From Luteolibacter arcticus (GTDB lineage: Bacteria > Verrucomicrobiota > Verrucomicrobiia > Verrucomicrobiales > Akkermansiaceae): DNA of 64,000 nt. This document shows, piece after piece, positions 1-8,175 of the stretch (its first letter is position 1; every line of letters begins with the position of its first letter). The notes under the pieces were generated by a model, which was not told the DNA's origin, made no database searches, and saw only the letters and a program-made list of their open reading frames with translations. The stretch is taken from positions 992,001 through 1,056,000 of the forward strand of contig NZ_JAPDDT010000001.1 of assembly GCF_025950235.1 (NCBI RefSeq), given 5' to 3'. Made by a program: the position numbers and the translations under genes.

Positions 1-1
1 A

Positions 2-424
2 ACCAACCGCGGCGGCCAGGCGACCTACCACGGCCTTGGCCAACTCGTCGGCTACCCGATCCTCGACCTGCGCGAGCGAAACCGCGACCTCCACGCCCAC
101 CTCCGCGGCATCGAGGAAGCGCTCATCCTCACCTGCCATGACTTCGGCATTCCCGCCGGCCGCCGCGAAGGACTGACCGGCGTGTGGGTCGAGAACCGCA
201 AGCTCGCCTCGATCGGCGTGGGCGTACGGAAGTGGATCTCCATGCACGGCTTCGCGATTAACATCACGCCGGAGTCGCTGCTGCCGTTCTTCGCCATCAC
301 GCCATGCGGGATCGACGGCGTGATCATGAGCAGCGTGGCCCAGGAAGCTCGCAAGCCGGTGACGGTGGACGAATTCGCCGCAGCCTTTGTCCCCCAATTC
401 GAAAAGCTGTTCGCGCGAAGCTGA
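2..424 (+). CDS. lipB: Octanoyltransferase LipB (5' end outside window)
   Basis: C-terminal about 140 residues of lipoyl(octanoyl) transferase, which moves octanoate from acyl carrier protein to the lipoyl domains of 2-oxoacid dehydrogenases and GcvH in the cytoplasm. The reading frame is open from the first bases with no start, so the gene begins before the window. Family landmarks in order are RGGQATYHGLGQLVGYPILD, TGVWV, the lysine in RKLASIG that holds the acyl intermediate, and the cysteine in TPCGID that forms the thioester. It ends convergently 9 bp from frr, with no hairpin between them. Confidence 0.95.
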   Translation, partial: TNRGGQATYHGLGQLVGYPILDLRERNRDLHAHLRGIEEALILTCHDFGIPAGRREGLTGVWVENRKLASIGVGVRKWISMHGFAINITPESLLPFFAITPCGIDGVIMSSVAQEARKPVTVDEFAAAFVPQFEKLFARS

Positions 425-433
425 CGTCGCCCG

Positions 434-1000
434 TCAGACCTTCATCACTTCCTTCTCCTTCGCCGCGACGACTTCGTCGATGACCTTGACGTACTTGTCG
501 GTCAGCTTCTGCACCTCGGTCTCGTGATCCTTCTGGCCGTCCTCGGTGAGGACGTTGTCGGCCTTCATCTTCTTGGCCGCGTCCATGCCTTCCTTGCGGC
601 TGGAACGCACACGGACCTTGGCTTCCTCGGCGATCTGCTTGATGAGCTTCACCATCTGCAAGCGACGCTCTTCGGAAAGTTCCGGGATCGGGATGCGCAG
701 CGAAATACCGGCAGCGGCGGGATTCAGGCCGAGGCGCGATTCACGGATCGCACGCTCCACATCCTGAGTCGTGGCGGGATCGAACACCTTCACCTCGAGC
801 AACCTCGCTTCCGGCGCGGTGATCATCGCAAGCTGCTTGAGCTTCATCGTGCTGCCGTAGCTGTGCACGTGCACGTCGATGTTTTCCACGAGGCCAGGCG
901 AAGCCTTGCCGGTGCGTACCGTGGCAAACTCGTGTTGCAGGTACTCCACGGCCTTTTCCATGGCATCTTCGGTCTCTAGAATAGCGGTTTCCGGGTCCAT
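434..1000 (-). CDS. frr: Ribosome recycling factor
   Basis: A 188-aa protein that, with EF-G, splits the post-termination ribosome. Full family length (about 185). It shows the long helical domain (EFATVRTGKASPGLVENI near residues 25-45) and the typical end regions (SEERRLQMVKLIKQIAEEAK, then EVQKLTDKYVKVIDEVV). Its start lies 18 bp behind the pyrH stop, the common pyrH-frr pairing, so it is probably the last gene of the ubiA-like/adk/fmt/pyrH/frr run. Confidence 0.97.
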   Translation of the reverse strand: MDPETAILETEDAMEKAVEYLQHEFATVRTGKASPGLVENIDVHVHSYGSTMKLKQLAMITAPEARLLEVKVFDPATTQDVERAIRESRLGLNPAAAGISLRIPIPELSEERRLQMVKLIKQIAEEAKVRVRSSRKEGMDAAKKMKADNVLTEDGQKDHETEVQKLTDKYVKVIDEVVAAKEKEVMKV

Positions 1001-1018
1001 TGCGGATGGTAGAAAAAT

Positions 1019-1765
1019 TCAGGCGGCCACGGTCTCCTCGCCGTTGACCAAGGTGCCGATCGACTCGCCGCGCAGCGCACGGGTGATGTTGCCCACTTCC
1101 CCAAGATCGAAGATCACGATCGGGATGTGATTGTCCATGCACAGGCTGAACGCCGTGGCGTCCATCACCTTGAACTGCTTCGAAATGCAGTCGTGGAAGG
1201 AAACGCGGGAAAACTTCTTGGCGTTCGGGTTCTTTTTCGGGTCCGAATCGTAAACGCCATCGACCATGGTGGCCTTGAAGACGACATTCGCGCTCATTTC
1301 GCTGGCCCGCAGCGCGGCGGTCGTGTCGGTGGAGAAGAACGGGCTGCCGGTGCCGGCGGCAAAGATCACCACGCGGCCTTCGTTGAGGTGGCGCTCGGCC
1401 TTCCGTCGAATGAAGGTCTCGGCGACGTTCTTCATCTCGATGGCGGACTGAACCACACAGGGCACACCGTGGTGCTCGAGCGAGCCTTGAAGTGCGAGAG
1501 AGTTCATCACCGTGGCCAGCATGCCGACGTAGTCCGCAGTGGCGCGATCCATGCCGCGGGCGCTGGCGGAGGCACCGCGCCAGAAATTACCGCCACCGAC
1601 CACGATGCCGAGCTGGACATCACCGGGAGCCAAGGCCTCCCGGACTTCGCGGGCGATTCGCTCGACGATCTCCGGTGAGATGTTGTCGGTGCTACCGGGT
1701 TCGCGGAGGGCTTCCCCGCTCAGTTTCAGGATGGCTCTTTTATAGCGGGGAGGGGACGAACTCAT
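1019..1765 (-). CDS. pyrH: Uridylate (UMP) kinase
   Basis: A 248-aa hexameric bacterial UMP kinase of the amino-acid-kinase fold, making UDP from UMP. Motifs are [15 protein letters not shown] at the N-terminus, [40 protein letters not shown] and [18 protein letters not shown]. The frame stays open upstream to 1843, but ATG at 1765 starts just before the conserved KLSGE block and gives the normal length of about 240. The gene lies between an exported protein and frr; tsf, a frequent upstream neighbour in other bacteria, is absent. Confidence 0.97.
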   Translation of the reverse strand: MSSSPPRYKRAILKLSGEALREPGSTDNISPEIVERIAREVREALAPGDVQLGIVVGGGNFWRGASASARGMDRATADYVGMLATVMNSLALQGSLEHHGVPCVVQSAIEMKNVAETFIRRKAERHLNEGRVVIFAAGTGSPFFSTDTTAALRASEMSANVVFKATMVDGVYDSDPKKNPNAKKFSRVSFHDCISKQFKVMDATAFSLCMDNHIPIVIFDLGEVGNITRALRGESIGTLVNGEETVAA

Positions 1766-1829
1766 TCGATGGCTGGCGTTGCGCGATCCAAACAGGCTGC
1801 CGCGGCTTTTGAAAAGGCAAAAGGCGGTT

Positions 1830-2381
1830 TCACTCGCCGCCAAGCTTGTAGGTCGTCTCCAAGTCCTTCAACGAAGCGGTGCCATCATCCACGCCCGCAA
1901 TGGCAACTTGCACTTGGAGCGGCTCCGACTGCGGCCGCTGATAGTCTTCCAAGGTCTTGCGGATCGCGACGAGCGCGAGCTTCAACACCTGCCGGGCAGT
2001 GAGGTCCACGCCTTCCGGCACGGCGAGCTGCGAAACGTTCAGCGCCACGTGCAGGCCGTCCTCCTTGGTCTCCGCGGTGATCCCGATGTTGCACAGGACG
2101 AGCAGGTTCACCTCCTCGATCTTGTAGTTGGGATTGTTGGTCGGGAGTTTGTGCGGGCTGCGGATCGCATCCACGAGCACCTCTGGAAATGCCCCGGTCA
2201 GCGCCATCGGGCGGGCGGCCACCGTGGCCTGCAACGCCTCTCCGGTCTCGGTGATGCCTTCATCGACATCCGTCCCGTGCATGCTGAGCGGCTCGTGGAC
2301 GGGCACCACGGAAATGGTCGTGGCCGCGAGGGGCACGGCAAGGGCAAGCAAGAGCAGCAGCGGTTTCACGGGCGACAGCAT
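1830..2381 (-). CDS. Small exported protein of unknown function
   Basis: A 183-aa protein with a clear signal peptide ([15 protein letters not shown]) after ATG 2381; a TTG start at 2423 would overlap fmt and puts non-signal sequence first. The mature part has no motif I recognise. It alternates beta-like stretches ([14 protein letters not shown]) with a helix ([20 protein letters not shown]). It lies between fmt and pyrH on the same strand, so it is probably co-transcribed with translation genes, but nothing in it suggests a role in translation. It should act in the periplasm or envelope. Confidence 0.75.
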   Translation of the reverse strand: MLSPVKPLLLLLALAVPLAATTISVVPVHEPLSMHGTDVDEGITETGEALQATVAARPMALTGAFPEVLVDAIRSPHKLPTNNPNYKIEEVNLLVLCNIGITAETKEDGLHVALNVSQLAVPEGVDLTARQVLKLALVAIRKTLEDYQRPQSEPLQVQVAIAGVDDGTASLKDLETTYKLGGE

Positions 2382-2415
2382 GCCCTGAAGCGCGGGAGAA
2401 ACAAGGAGCCAGCGA

Positions 2416-3348
2416 TCAGACAAACCGCGGCAAACTGCGCAGTCCCTTCACCCAGTCCCGCGCCGGCATCCGCCGCGAGCCATCCGGCTGAATGTCTCCG
2501 AGCACCAGAAAACCGTCCCCGCAGCCGACCCGGGCCTCGCCCTCCTCCACCGTCAGGACACCCGGTTCGCCCACAGTTCCCTGCCCTGCCTTTGCCGGGA
2601 AAATCTTCACGCGCTTGCCTTCGAAGGTCGTCCAAGTCCCCGGCCACGGCTCGTAGGCGCGGATGCGCCGGGCCAGCCGCTGCGCGTCCCACGTCCAATC
2701 GATCCGGCCGTGCTCGCGGTCCAATTTCGGAGCGTAGGTCGAAAGTTCGCTGTCCTGCGGCGTCCGCGTTGCAGATCCGTCCAAGATCCCCGGCAATGCC
2801 TGGGCCAAGGCCTCCGCCGCCACATCCGCCATCCGGTCGTGCAGCGAGCCACCCGTCTCCTCGTCGCCGATGGGCGTCGCCAGCGCATGAATGATGTCGC
2901 CGGCATCAAGCTTCGGCACCACGTGCATCACCGTGATTCCCGTCTCGGCATCGCCTTCGTCGATTGCCGCTTGCAGGCAGGAGGCCCCGCGGTGCCGCGG
3001 CAAAAGCGACGCGTGCAGGTTGATGCAAGCCACCCGTGGGATGGCGATCAGCGCCTTCGGCAAGATCTGCCCGTAGGCCATCACCACGATCACGTCCGGC
3101 GCGAGCGCGCGCAGCTCGTCCAAGCTCGCCTCATCGCGCACGCTTTCCGGCTGGAGGACCGGAATACCCGCCTCCAAGGCCACCCGCTTGATCGGCGGTG
3201 GCGTGAGGTCGCGATGCCGCCCCGCCGGTTTGTCCGGCTGCGTCACCAGCGCCAAAGGCCGGGGCCCGTCCGCGATCAACCGGCGGAATGCAGGGATCGC
3301 GATCTCACCGCTGCCAAAAAACACCACCCGGACTTCCGCACCGCTCAT
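2416..3348 (-). CDS. fmt: Methionyl-tRNA formyltransferase
   Basis: A 310-aa enzyme that formylates initiator Met-tRNA using 10-formyl-tetrahydrofolate. The Rossmann N-terminus carries VVFFGSGEIAIPAFRRLI, then the catalytic region with INLHASLLPRHRGASCLQAA (Asn, His, and a downstream Asp in ETGITVM/LDAGDI). The C-terminal tRNA-binding beta domain contains RRIRAYEPWPGTWTT. The start codon overlaps the stop of the upstream nucleotide kinase by 4 bp, implying translational coupling. No def (deformylase) gene is next to it. Confidence 0.96.
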   Translation of the reverse strand: MSGAEVRVVFFGSGEIAIPAFRRLIADGPRPLALVTQPDKPAGRHRDLTPPPIKRVALEAGIPVLQPESVRDEASLDELRALAPDVIVVMAYGQILPKALIAIPRVACINLHASLLPRHRGASCLQAAIDEGDAETGITVMHVVPKLDAGDIIHALATPIGDEETGGSLHDRMADVAAEALAQALPGILDGSATRTPQDSELSTYAPKLDREHGRIDWTWDAQRLARRIRAYEPWPGTWTTFEGKRVKIFPAKAGQGTVGEPGVLTVEEGEARVGCGDGFLVLGDIQPDGSRRMPARDWVKGLRSLPRFV

Positions 3349-3977
3349 ACCACCACCTTCGCGGTTTCCTGATAGATCGGCAGCGATACCACTTTGGAAA
3401 TGATGTCGTTCAGCACCTGCACCGGCGGATGCGTCGCATCAATGTCAGTCACCAGCGCCGGCGAGTAGTATTCCAAGATCGGCTTCGTTTCTGCCTCATA
3501 GGTCGCGATCCGCTGGGCGATCACGCGGTCGGAAGCATCATCCATCCGGTTGTCCTTCAGCGCCCGCTTGCGCATGCGCCGTGCGAGTTCCTCGCGATCC
3601 GGGCAGGAAAGATGGAAGACCTGATGGATCTCCAAAAACTCCGAGATCATCTCTGCCTGCGGCACATTGCGCGGGATGCCGTCCAGCACCAGGAAATCGA
3701 TGTCCGGCTTGTAGACGTGCGACTCGCGCCAGTTGTCCACCTGCGCCTTCCACAGCTCGATCGTCAATTCGTCCGGCACCAATTCGCCGCGGCTCGAGTA
3801 GTGCACGAAGCGCTGCCCGAGCGGCGTGCGGGTGTCGAGCGAGCGGAAAACATCCCCGCAGGCGCAGTGGAAAAAGCGCGGGATCGAGCCGAGGACTTTT
3901 CCTTGGGTTCCTTTGCCCGACCCCGGCGCGCCGAGGATCAGGAAAGCGGGGCGTTTGATATCGACTGCCTTCGACAT
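3345..3977 (-). CDS. adk: Adenylate kinase-like nucleoside monophosphate kinase
   Basis: A 210-aa P-loop kinase: ILGAPGSGKGTQG at residues 13-25, NMP-binding region with ACGDVFRSLD, LDGIPRNVPQAE, and a short LID (DNRMDDASDRVIAQRI) before TYEAETKPILEYY. The phosphate-binding block reads CACGD where adenylate kinases usually have STGD, and the short LID with RxDD recalls UMP-CMP kinases. The substrate is therefore uncertain, although adenylate kinase is the default. Its stop overlaps the fmt start. Confidence 0.85.
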   Translation of the reverse strand: MSKAVDIKRPAFLILGAPGSGKGTQGKVLGSIPRFFHCACGDVFRSLDTRTPLGQRFVHYSSRGELVPDELTIELWKAQVDNWRESHVYKPDIDFLVLDGIPRNVPQAEMISEFLEIHQVFHLSCPDREELARRMRKRALKDNRMDDASDRVIAQRIATYEAETKPILEYYSPALVTDIDATHPPVQVLNDIISKVVSLPIYQETAKVVV

Positions 3978-4018
3978 GAGACGCGTGACATAGGCACCGC
4001 GGCTAGCCGCAGCAAGCG

Positions 4019-4894
4019 CTATGTGGCACTCGAAAGCAGCCAGAAAACCGGGAACGGTGCCACCAACGCCACATCTGCCAGGACTCGCAGCGCATCCATG
4101 GAGAAGCGCTCGCGCTGGCGGTTCAGCACGAACAACAGCGCCGCCGCAATCAGGACCGCATAGAAAAACGGCCGTCGCGTGGTCTCCTCATCCATCCCCG
4201 CCGACAGGATGCAGGCCGCGCCCAACACCGCCAGCGGCAAGGTCAGCGCCAACTCATGCGCCGCCTGAAAGTCCTGGTCCCGCGACTGCCGCGACTGCTC
4301 CCAGAAGTGAATCGCGGAAATATTCACCGCGCACAGCAGGGCGAAGCACAGCATCTCCCGGGACTGGAACAGGTGGAATACCCCCTCCGAGCCGATGTGC
4401 AAGTGAGCGAGCATCGCCGTGCCGAAGGAAAAGGTCACGCCAGCGAGGAGGTTCCGCAGGTGGGGGATCTCCGGATTTCCCGCGGACGCCAGGTTCAAGG
4501 AAAAGAACACGAAGGTCAGGATCCCCGCCGGCAGGAGGTAGCCGATTTCCATCGGCAGACCGATCAATCGGAACGGCAGCACGAAAAACGCCATGAACAC
4601 CGAGCCCGCTAATGCCGCCAATGCCAGCCAGCCGAGCTTCTTCTGGTGCCGCTTCACGAATGCGTGCCGCGGTCCCAGCCGCGGATCGTCCGAGTGCAAC
4701 AGCTTCACATCCAGCAAGCGGTCCACCACGTAGATCACCCAGACCGCCAGCCCGAGGGCCAGATAGTTCTGCCACTCCAAGTATTCCACCCGCCACACCC
4801 GGGCAAACATCCCCAGCCACACCATGGCGACGATCGGTGCGTCCAAGCTGAGCAAATTTGGCCAGAGCCAAAGGGGTATGCGGCGATCCGCCAT
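4019..4894 (-). CDS. UbiA-like polytopic membrane protein
   Basis: A 291-aa protein starting at ATG 4894 (MADRRIPLWLWPNLL). It has about seven to nine hydrophobic segments and a VIYVVDRLLD motif after the second, at the place where UbiA prenyltransferases carry their first Asp-rich motif. Later AAHELALTLPLAV could hold a second site. The motif is not the canonical NDxxDxxxD, so enzymatic prenyl transfer is an inference. It is the first gene of the run leading to adk, fmt, pyrH and frr, 41 bp ahead of the kinase. The frame remains open far upstream antisense to the exonuclease and aroB, but that extension is codon-bias artefact. Confidence 0.65.
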   Translation of the reverse strand: MADRRIPLWLWPNLLSLDAPIVAMVWLGMFARVWRVEYLEWQNYLALGLAVWVIYVVDRLLDVKLLHSDDPRLGPRHAFVKRHQKKLGWLALAALAGSVFMAFFVLPFRLIGLPMEIGYLLPAGILTFVFFSLNLASAGNPEIPHLRNLLAGVTFSFGTAMLAHLHIGSEGVFHLFQSREMLCFALLCAVNISAIHFWEQSRQSRDQDFQAAHELALTLPLAVLGAACILSAGMDEETTRRPFFYAVLIAAALLFVLNRQRERFSMDALRVLADVALVAPFPVFWLLSSAT

Positions 4895-4996
4895 TCGGGA
4901 GCGCCGGAACTTTCGCGACCCGGCCGCCCTTGGCAAGCCCCCATCCGCTGCTTTTCCCATCGCCAAGCCGCCTGCGCCCATGCTGCCTTTCCGCCC

Positions 4997-5596
4997 GTGA
5001 CCATCGGGGACTGCCGCTTTGCTGCCATCGACTTCGAGTCCGCGGGTGCCGCCCGCGGCCGCACCGATGTCCCGGTGCAGGTTGGCCTCGCCACCTGGTC
5101 GCCCGCCGCGGGCCACGGCGAGCGCTTCATGTCCTACCTCGCCTCGGACGCCCCCATTACCTGGTCCGCCCGCAAGGTCCACGGCATCCGTGATGAAGAC
5201 CTCCACGGAGCCCCCCCCCTCCTCGCCCTGTGGCCCCAAATGAAAAAGCACCTCGCCGGGGCGGTCGTCGTTGCCCACGGCAAGGGCACCGAAAAGCGCT
5301 TCCTGCGGGCCTTCCCCGGTCATGGCTTCGGCCCGTGGGTCGATACCCTGCTGCTGTCCCGCGCCGCGTGGCCGGACTTGCCCGACCACTCCCTCTCCGC
5401 CCTCTGCGAAGGCTGCGGTCTCGCTCCGGTCCTCGAATCCCACCATTCCGGCGGCCGTTGGCACGATGCTCTCTACGACGCCCTCGCGTCCCTGTTGCTG
5501 CTTGAGCACCTCATCGCCCACCACGACCTCGCCGGACGTCCGCTCGATACCCTGCTCCGGCCGGACACCGCCACTTGGCACCGCCTCAGGCGCTAG
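4997..5596 (+). CDS. DEDDh-type 3'-5' exonuclease
   Basis: A 199-aa exonuclease of the DnaQ/epsilon fold. The four acidic residues and the His are visible: AIDFES (Asp, Glu), an Asp in WVDTLLLSR, and H-D in GGRWHDALYDALA, the ExoIII epsilon arrangement. Start taken at GTG 4997 (VTIGDCRFAAIDFES), the first codon that puts motif I near residue 9; the open frame upstream overlaps the divergent UbiA-like gene. Closest known roles are DNA polymerase III proofreading-like or RNase T/PolC-like exonucleases. No polymerase is nearby, so its substrate is unknown. Confidence 0.85.
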   Translation: MTIGDCRFAAIDFESAGAARGRTDVPVQVGLATWSPAAGHGERFMSYLASDAPITWSARKVHGIRDEDLHGAPPLLALWPQMKKHLAGAVVVAHGKGTEKRFLRAFPGHGFGPWVDTLLLSRAAWPDLPDHSLSALCEGCGLAPVLESHHSGGRWHDALYDALASLLLLEHLIAHHDLAGRPLDTLLRPDTATWHRLRR

Positions 5597-5737
5597 CCTG
5601 GCTCTCCGTAGGCGCGGTGGTGACACCGCGGAAGCCACCGGAAAAGCGATCTTCACCCATGCTTCCCTCGGTCTCACAGATGACCTGCCCGGCTCCGCTC
5701 TTGATTCCCGCTCCCCCCGCCTCCCATGCTCCGCCGC

Positions 5738-6823
5738 ATGCCGAGCGTGTATGTCGATCTGGGGGAGCGGTCCTATGAAGTCCGCGTGGAAAACGGCCTG
5801 CTCGCCCGCGCTGGCGACGCCATCCGCTCCGCCGGCCTCTCCGGAAAGGCCGCCGTCATCACCGATGAAACCGTCGGCCACTTCCATGCCGCCGCCCTCA
5901 CCCAGGCGCTGATCGCCCAGGGATTCACTCCGACTCTGCACACCCTCCCCGCCGGGGAAGCGTCGAAGTCCATGGCGCAGGTCGATGCCGTCTGTTCCTC
6001 CCTCGCCGCCGCCGGGCACGATCGCCGCTCGTTTGTCATTGCCCTCGGTGGTGGAGTTGTGGGCGACCTCGCCGGGTTCGTCGCTGCCGTCTTCTACCGC
6101 GGCATCCCTTTCGTCCAAATCCCCACCACGATTGTCGCGCAGGTCGATTCCTCGGTCGGCGGCAAGACCGGCGTCAACCTGCCGGAGGGCAAGAATCTGC
6201 TCGGCGCCTTCCACCAGCCGCGGCTCGTCATCGTCGATCCCGCCGTGCTCGCAACCCTGCCCGGCCGCGAATACCGTGAAGGCTTTGCAGAGGTCATCAA
6301 GCACGCTGCCATCCGCGATGGCTCCATGCTCGCCGAGATCGCCGCGCTCGACCCCGCCACCCGCGAAGTCCCGGCCGACCTCATCGCCCGGAACATCGCC
6401 ATCAAGGCTCGCATCGTCGAGGCGGACGAATACGAGACTCTCGGCCTGCGTGCCCTGCTCAACCTCGGCCACACCATCGGCCACGGCATCGAAGCCGCCG
6501 TCCCCTATGGCGACATGCTCCACGGCGAAGCCATCTCCCTCGGCCTGCGCGCCTCCCTCTTTCTCTCCGAAAAGCACGCTGGCCTTTCTCCAGACACTTC
6601 GCGGGAGATCCTCGCGCTCTTGAAAAAGTTCGAACTCCCGCTCGTGCTCGACCATACCATCTCCGGCGAACGCGTGTTAGAGAAACTCGGCCGCGACAAG
6701 AAGTTCGAAGCCGGCAATATCCGGTTCGTCCTCCTCCGCGCTCCCGGCGATGCCTATCTCAGCGACCAAGTCACGCCGGAGGATCTGGCGGAAGCAGTGG
6801 CGTATTTGCGCATCGGCTGCTAA
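5738..6823 (+). CDS. aroB: 3-Dehydroquinate synthase
   Basis: A 361-aa shikimate-pathway enzyme that turns DAHP into 3-dehydroquinate with NAD and a divalent metal. Motifs are ALGGGVVGDLAGFVAA (NAD binding), IPTTIVAQVDSSVGGKTGVN, the metal ligands Glu in GFAEVIKH and two His in NLGHTIGHGIE and DMLHGEAIS. ATG 5738 (MPSVYVDLG) is preferred over ATG 5726, which only adds MLRR. The 3' end overlaps the convergent toxin gene by 4 bp, leaving no space for an intrinsic terminator. No other aro gene is next to it. Confidence 0.96.
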   Translation: MPSVYVDLGERSYEVRVENGLLARAGDAIRSAGLSGKAAVITDETVGHFHAAALTQALIAQGFTPTLHTLPAGEASKSMAQVDAVCSSLAAAGHDRRSFVIALGGGVVGDLAGFVAAVFYRGIPFVQIPTTIVAQVDSSVGGKTGVNLPEGKNLLGAFHQPRLVIVDPAVLATLPGREYREGFAEVIKHAAIRDGSMLAEIAALDPATREVPADLIARNIAIKARIVEADEYETLGLRALLNLGHTIGHGIEAAVPYGDMLHGEAISLGLRASLFLSEKHAGLSPDTSREILALLKKFELPLVLDHTISGERVLEKLGRDKKFEAGNIRFVLLRAPGDAYLSDQVTPEDLAEAVAYLRIGC

Positions 6824-7116
6824 CGCCGGAACCGCCGCAAGCCGAAGCCGGGACGACGATGATCATGCCGGAGCACCCACACGCGGATCGCTCCCTCGTG
6901 GAGATCGTAGAGCAGGTGGTAAGGAAAGCGGTCGAAATTGCAGCGACGTAGTCCGCTCGCATCGAAGTGAAAGAACTTCGGATGGCTCCGCATTTTGGAG
7001 ACTCCGATCTGGAACTCCGCGAAGAAGTCGTCCCCTAACTCCGGCGAAACCTGATAGTATTTCTCCAGAATCGCATCCAAGTCGCCTTGGACCCGTCGAT
7101 GGAACCTAAGCTCCAC
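6820..7116 (-). CDS. ParE/RelE-type toxin
   Basis: A 98-aa protein with the RelE/ParE fold signature: MELRFHRRVQGDLDAILEKYY, ELGDDFFAEFQIGVSKMRSHP, then FDRFPYHLLYDLHEGAIRVWVLRHDHRRPGF, the beta strands that end most ParE-like toxins. Its start overlaps the antitoxin stop by 11 bp, the usual type II toxin-antitoxin arrangement with the antitoxin first. ParE members poison gyrase and RelE members cut mRNA on the ribosome; the sequence alone does not settle which. The C-terminal arginine-rich tail (RRPGFGLRRFRR) is basic. Confidence 0.88.
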   Translation of the reverse strand: MELRFHRRVQGDLDAILEKYYQVSPELGDDFFAEFQIGVSKMRSHPKFFHFDASGLRRCNFDRFPYHLLYDLHEGAIRVWVLRHDHRRPGFGLRRFRR

Positions 7117-7318
7117 GGCTCTTCAACCCAGCGACCAATTCCTCGAAGGTGATCCACACTGACGGATCGGTATCCGCTTCCCGACGGCGGGCTTCCACCT
7201 CCTCGTCGCTCACCTCGTAAACCGGTGATTCCAAGCTCCGCAGCAAGCGAGAAGCCAAGGCGGCTCGCTGCTCCTCGCTGAGCTTTGCGGTTTCCGCTTC
7301 GATTTCTTCGAGCTTCAT
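7106..7318 (-). CDS. Addiction module antitoxin (TIGR02574-like)
   Basis: A 70-aa acidic protein starting at ATG 7318. KLSEEQRAALASRLLRSLE matches the short helical N-terminus of the TIGR02574 addiction module family, usually paired with ParE/RelE-type toxins. The C-terminal half (EVSDEEVEARRREADTD) is the disordered toxin-wrapping type. It precedes and overlaps the toxin gene. No separate DNA-binding domain is visible, so autoregulation, if any, must use this small fold. Confidence 0.85.
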   Translation of the reverse strand: MKLEEIEAETAKLSEEQRAALASRLLRSLESPVYEVSDEEVEARRREADTDPSVWITFEELVAGLKSRGA

Positions 7319-7367
7319 CGTGGAGAACCTACCCGAAGCGGTCCCGGCTTGCCACGGGATTCTCCGC

Positions 7368-8057
7368 CTAAACCGCTTCCGCCGAGTAGATGCTCGCAAC
7401 GCCACAAGTGAGCGGACTGGCCTGCGCATCGCGGAAGCCTTGGACTTCGATAAGCGTGCACATCTCCTTCCCCATCGGGAACTCCTCGATGGAGCCGCCG
7501 AGGTATTCGTAGGCATCCTTTTGGCCAGTGAGGTAGCCGGCCATCTTCGGCAGGACGTTGTGGAGATACCAGCGGTAGGGCTTTCTCATCACACCTTCCG
7601 GTAGCGAGAAGTCGAGGACAAGGATGTGCCCGCCGGGTCGCAGAACGCGGCGCATTTCGCGGATGGCGGCGGCGTAGTCGGCCATGTTCCGCAGGCCGAA
7701 GGCAACGGTGACAACGTCGAACTCACCGTCTTGGAACGGCAGCGCAAGGGCATCGGCGACGAGGGTGCGAGAGAGACCCCGGCGGCTGGCGTGGGCGAGC
7801 ATCTCCGCACAGAAATCACTGCCAGTGACCTCGGCATCAGGACAGGAGTCTTGAATCTCAAGGGCGAGATCGCCGGTGCCGGTGGCGACGTCGAGGACGC
7901 GTCGCGGCTGCCATGCGCGAACGATGCGGGCGACCTTGCGCCGCCACAGGATATCGGTGCCCAGGCTGAGGACGTGATTGGTGGTCACGTAGCGGTCGGC
8001 GATGCGCGCGAAGGCTTCGCGGACATACGACGGGTCTTGAATGGTTCCGGCACCCAC
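7368..8057 (-). CDS. menG: Demethylmenaquinone methyltransferase
   Basis: A 229-aa SAM-dependent C-methyltransferase of the UbiE/MenG family, the last step of menaquinone (or ubiquinone) synthesis. Motifs are FARIADRYVTTNHVLSLGTD, RVLDVATGTGDLALEI (SAM site), VTVAFGLRNMADYAAAIREM and RVLRPGGHILVLDFSLPEG. The frame is open to ATG 8177, but residues 1-40 of that longer form do not look like family sequence, and its start would overlap the start codon of the divergent GH3 gene. GTG 8057 starts about 9 residues before the conserved block. The 3' neighbour is the antitoxin gene. Confidence 0.92.
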   Translation of the reverse strand: MGAGTIQDPSYVREAFARIADRYVTTNHVLSLGTDILWRRKVARIVRAWQPRRVLDVATGTGDLALEIQDSCPDAEVTGSDFCAEMLAHASRRGLSRTLVADALALPFQDGEFDVVTVAFGLRNMADYAAAIREMRRVLRPGGHILVLDFSLPEGVMRKPYRWYLHNVLPKMAGYLTGQKDAYEYLGGSIEEFPMGKEMCTLIEVQGFRDAQASPLTCGVASIYSAEAV

Positions 8058-8175
8058 AGCCTGATCGGTACGCTGGATTGCGGGACTGCCAAGTCCCGAG
8101 TCGGATTCATTTGGACAAATGATGCCCCGCTGCTGAACCCGAGGGACATTGACACCCGCCGCGGCCTCACATGAC

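Noticed and set aside
4895..6655. An 878-aa open frame on the minus strand continuing beyond the UbiA-like gene.
   Set aside because: It is antisense to the exonuclease and aroB, whose motifs are intact; GC-rich third positions leave the opposite frame open.
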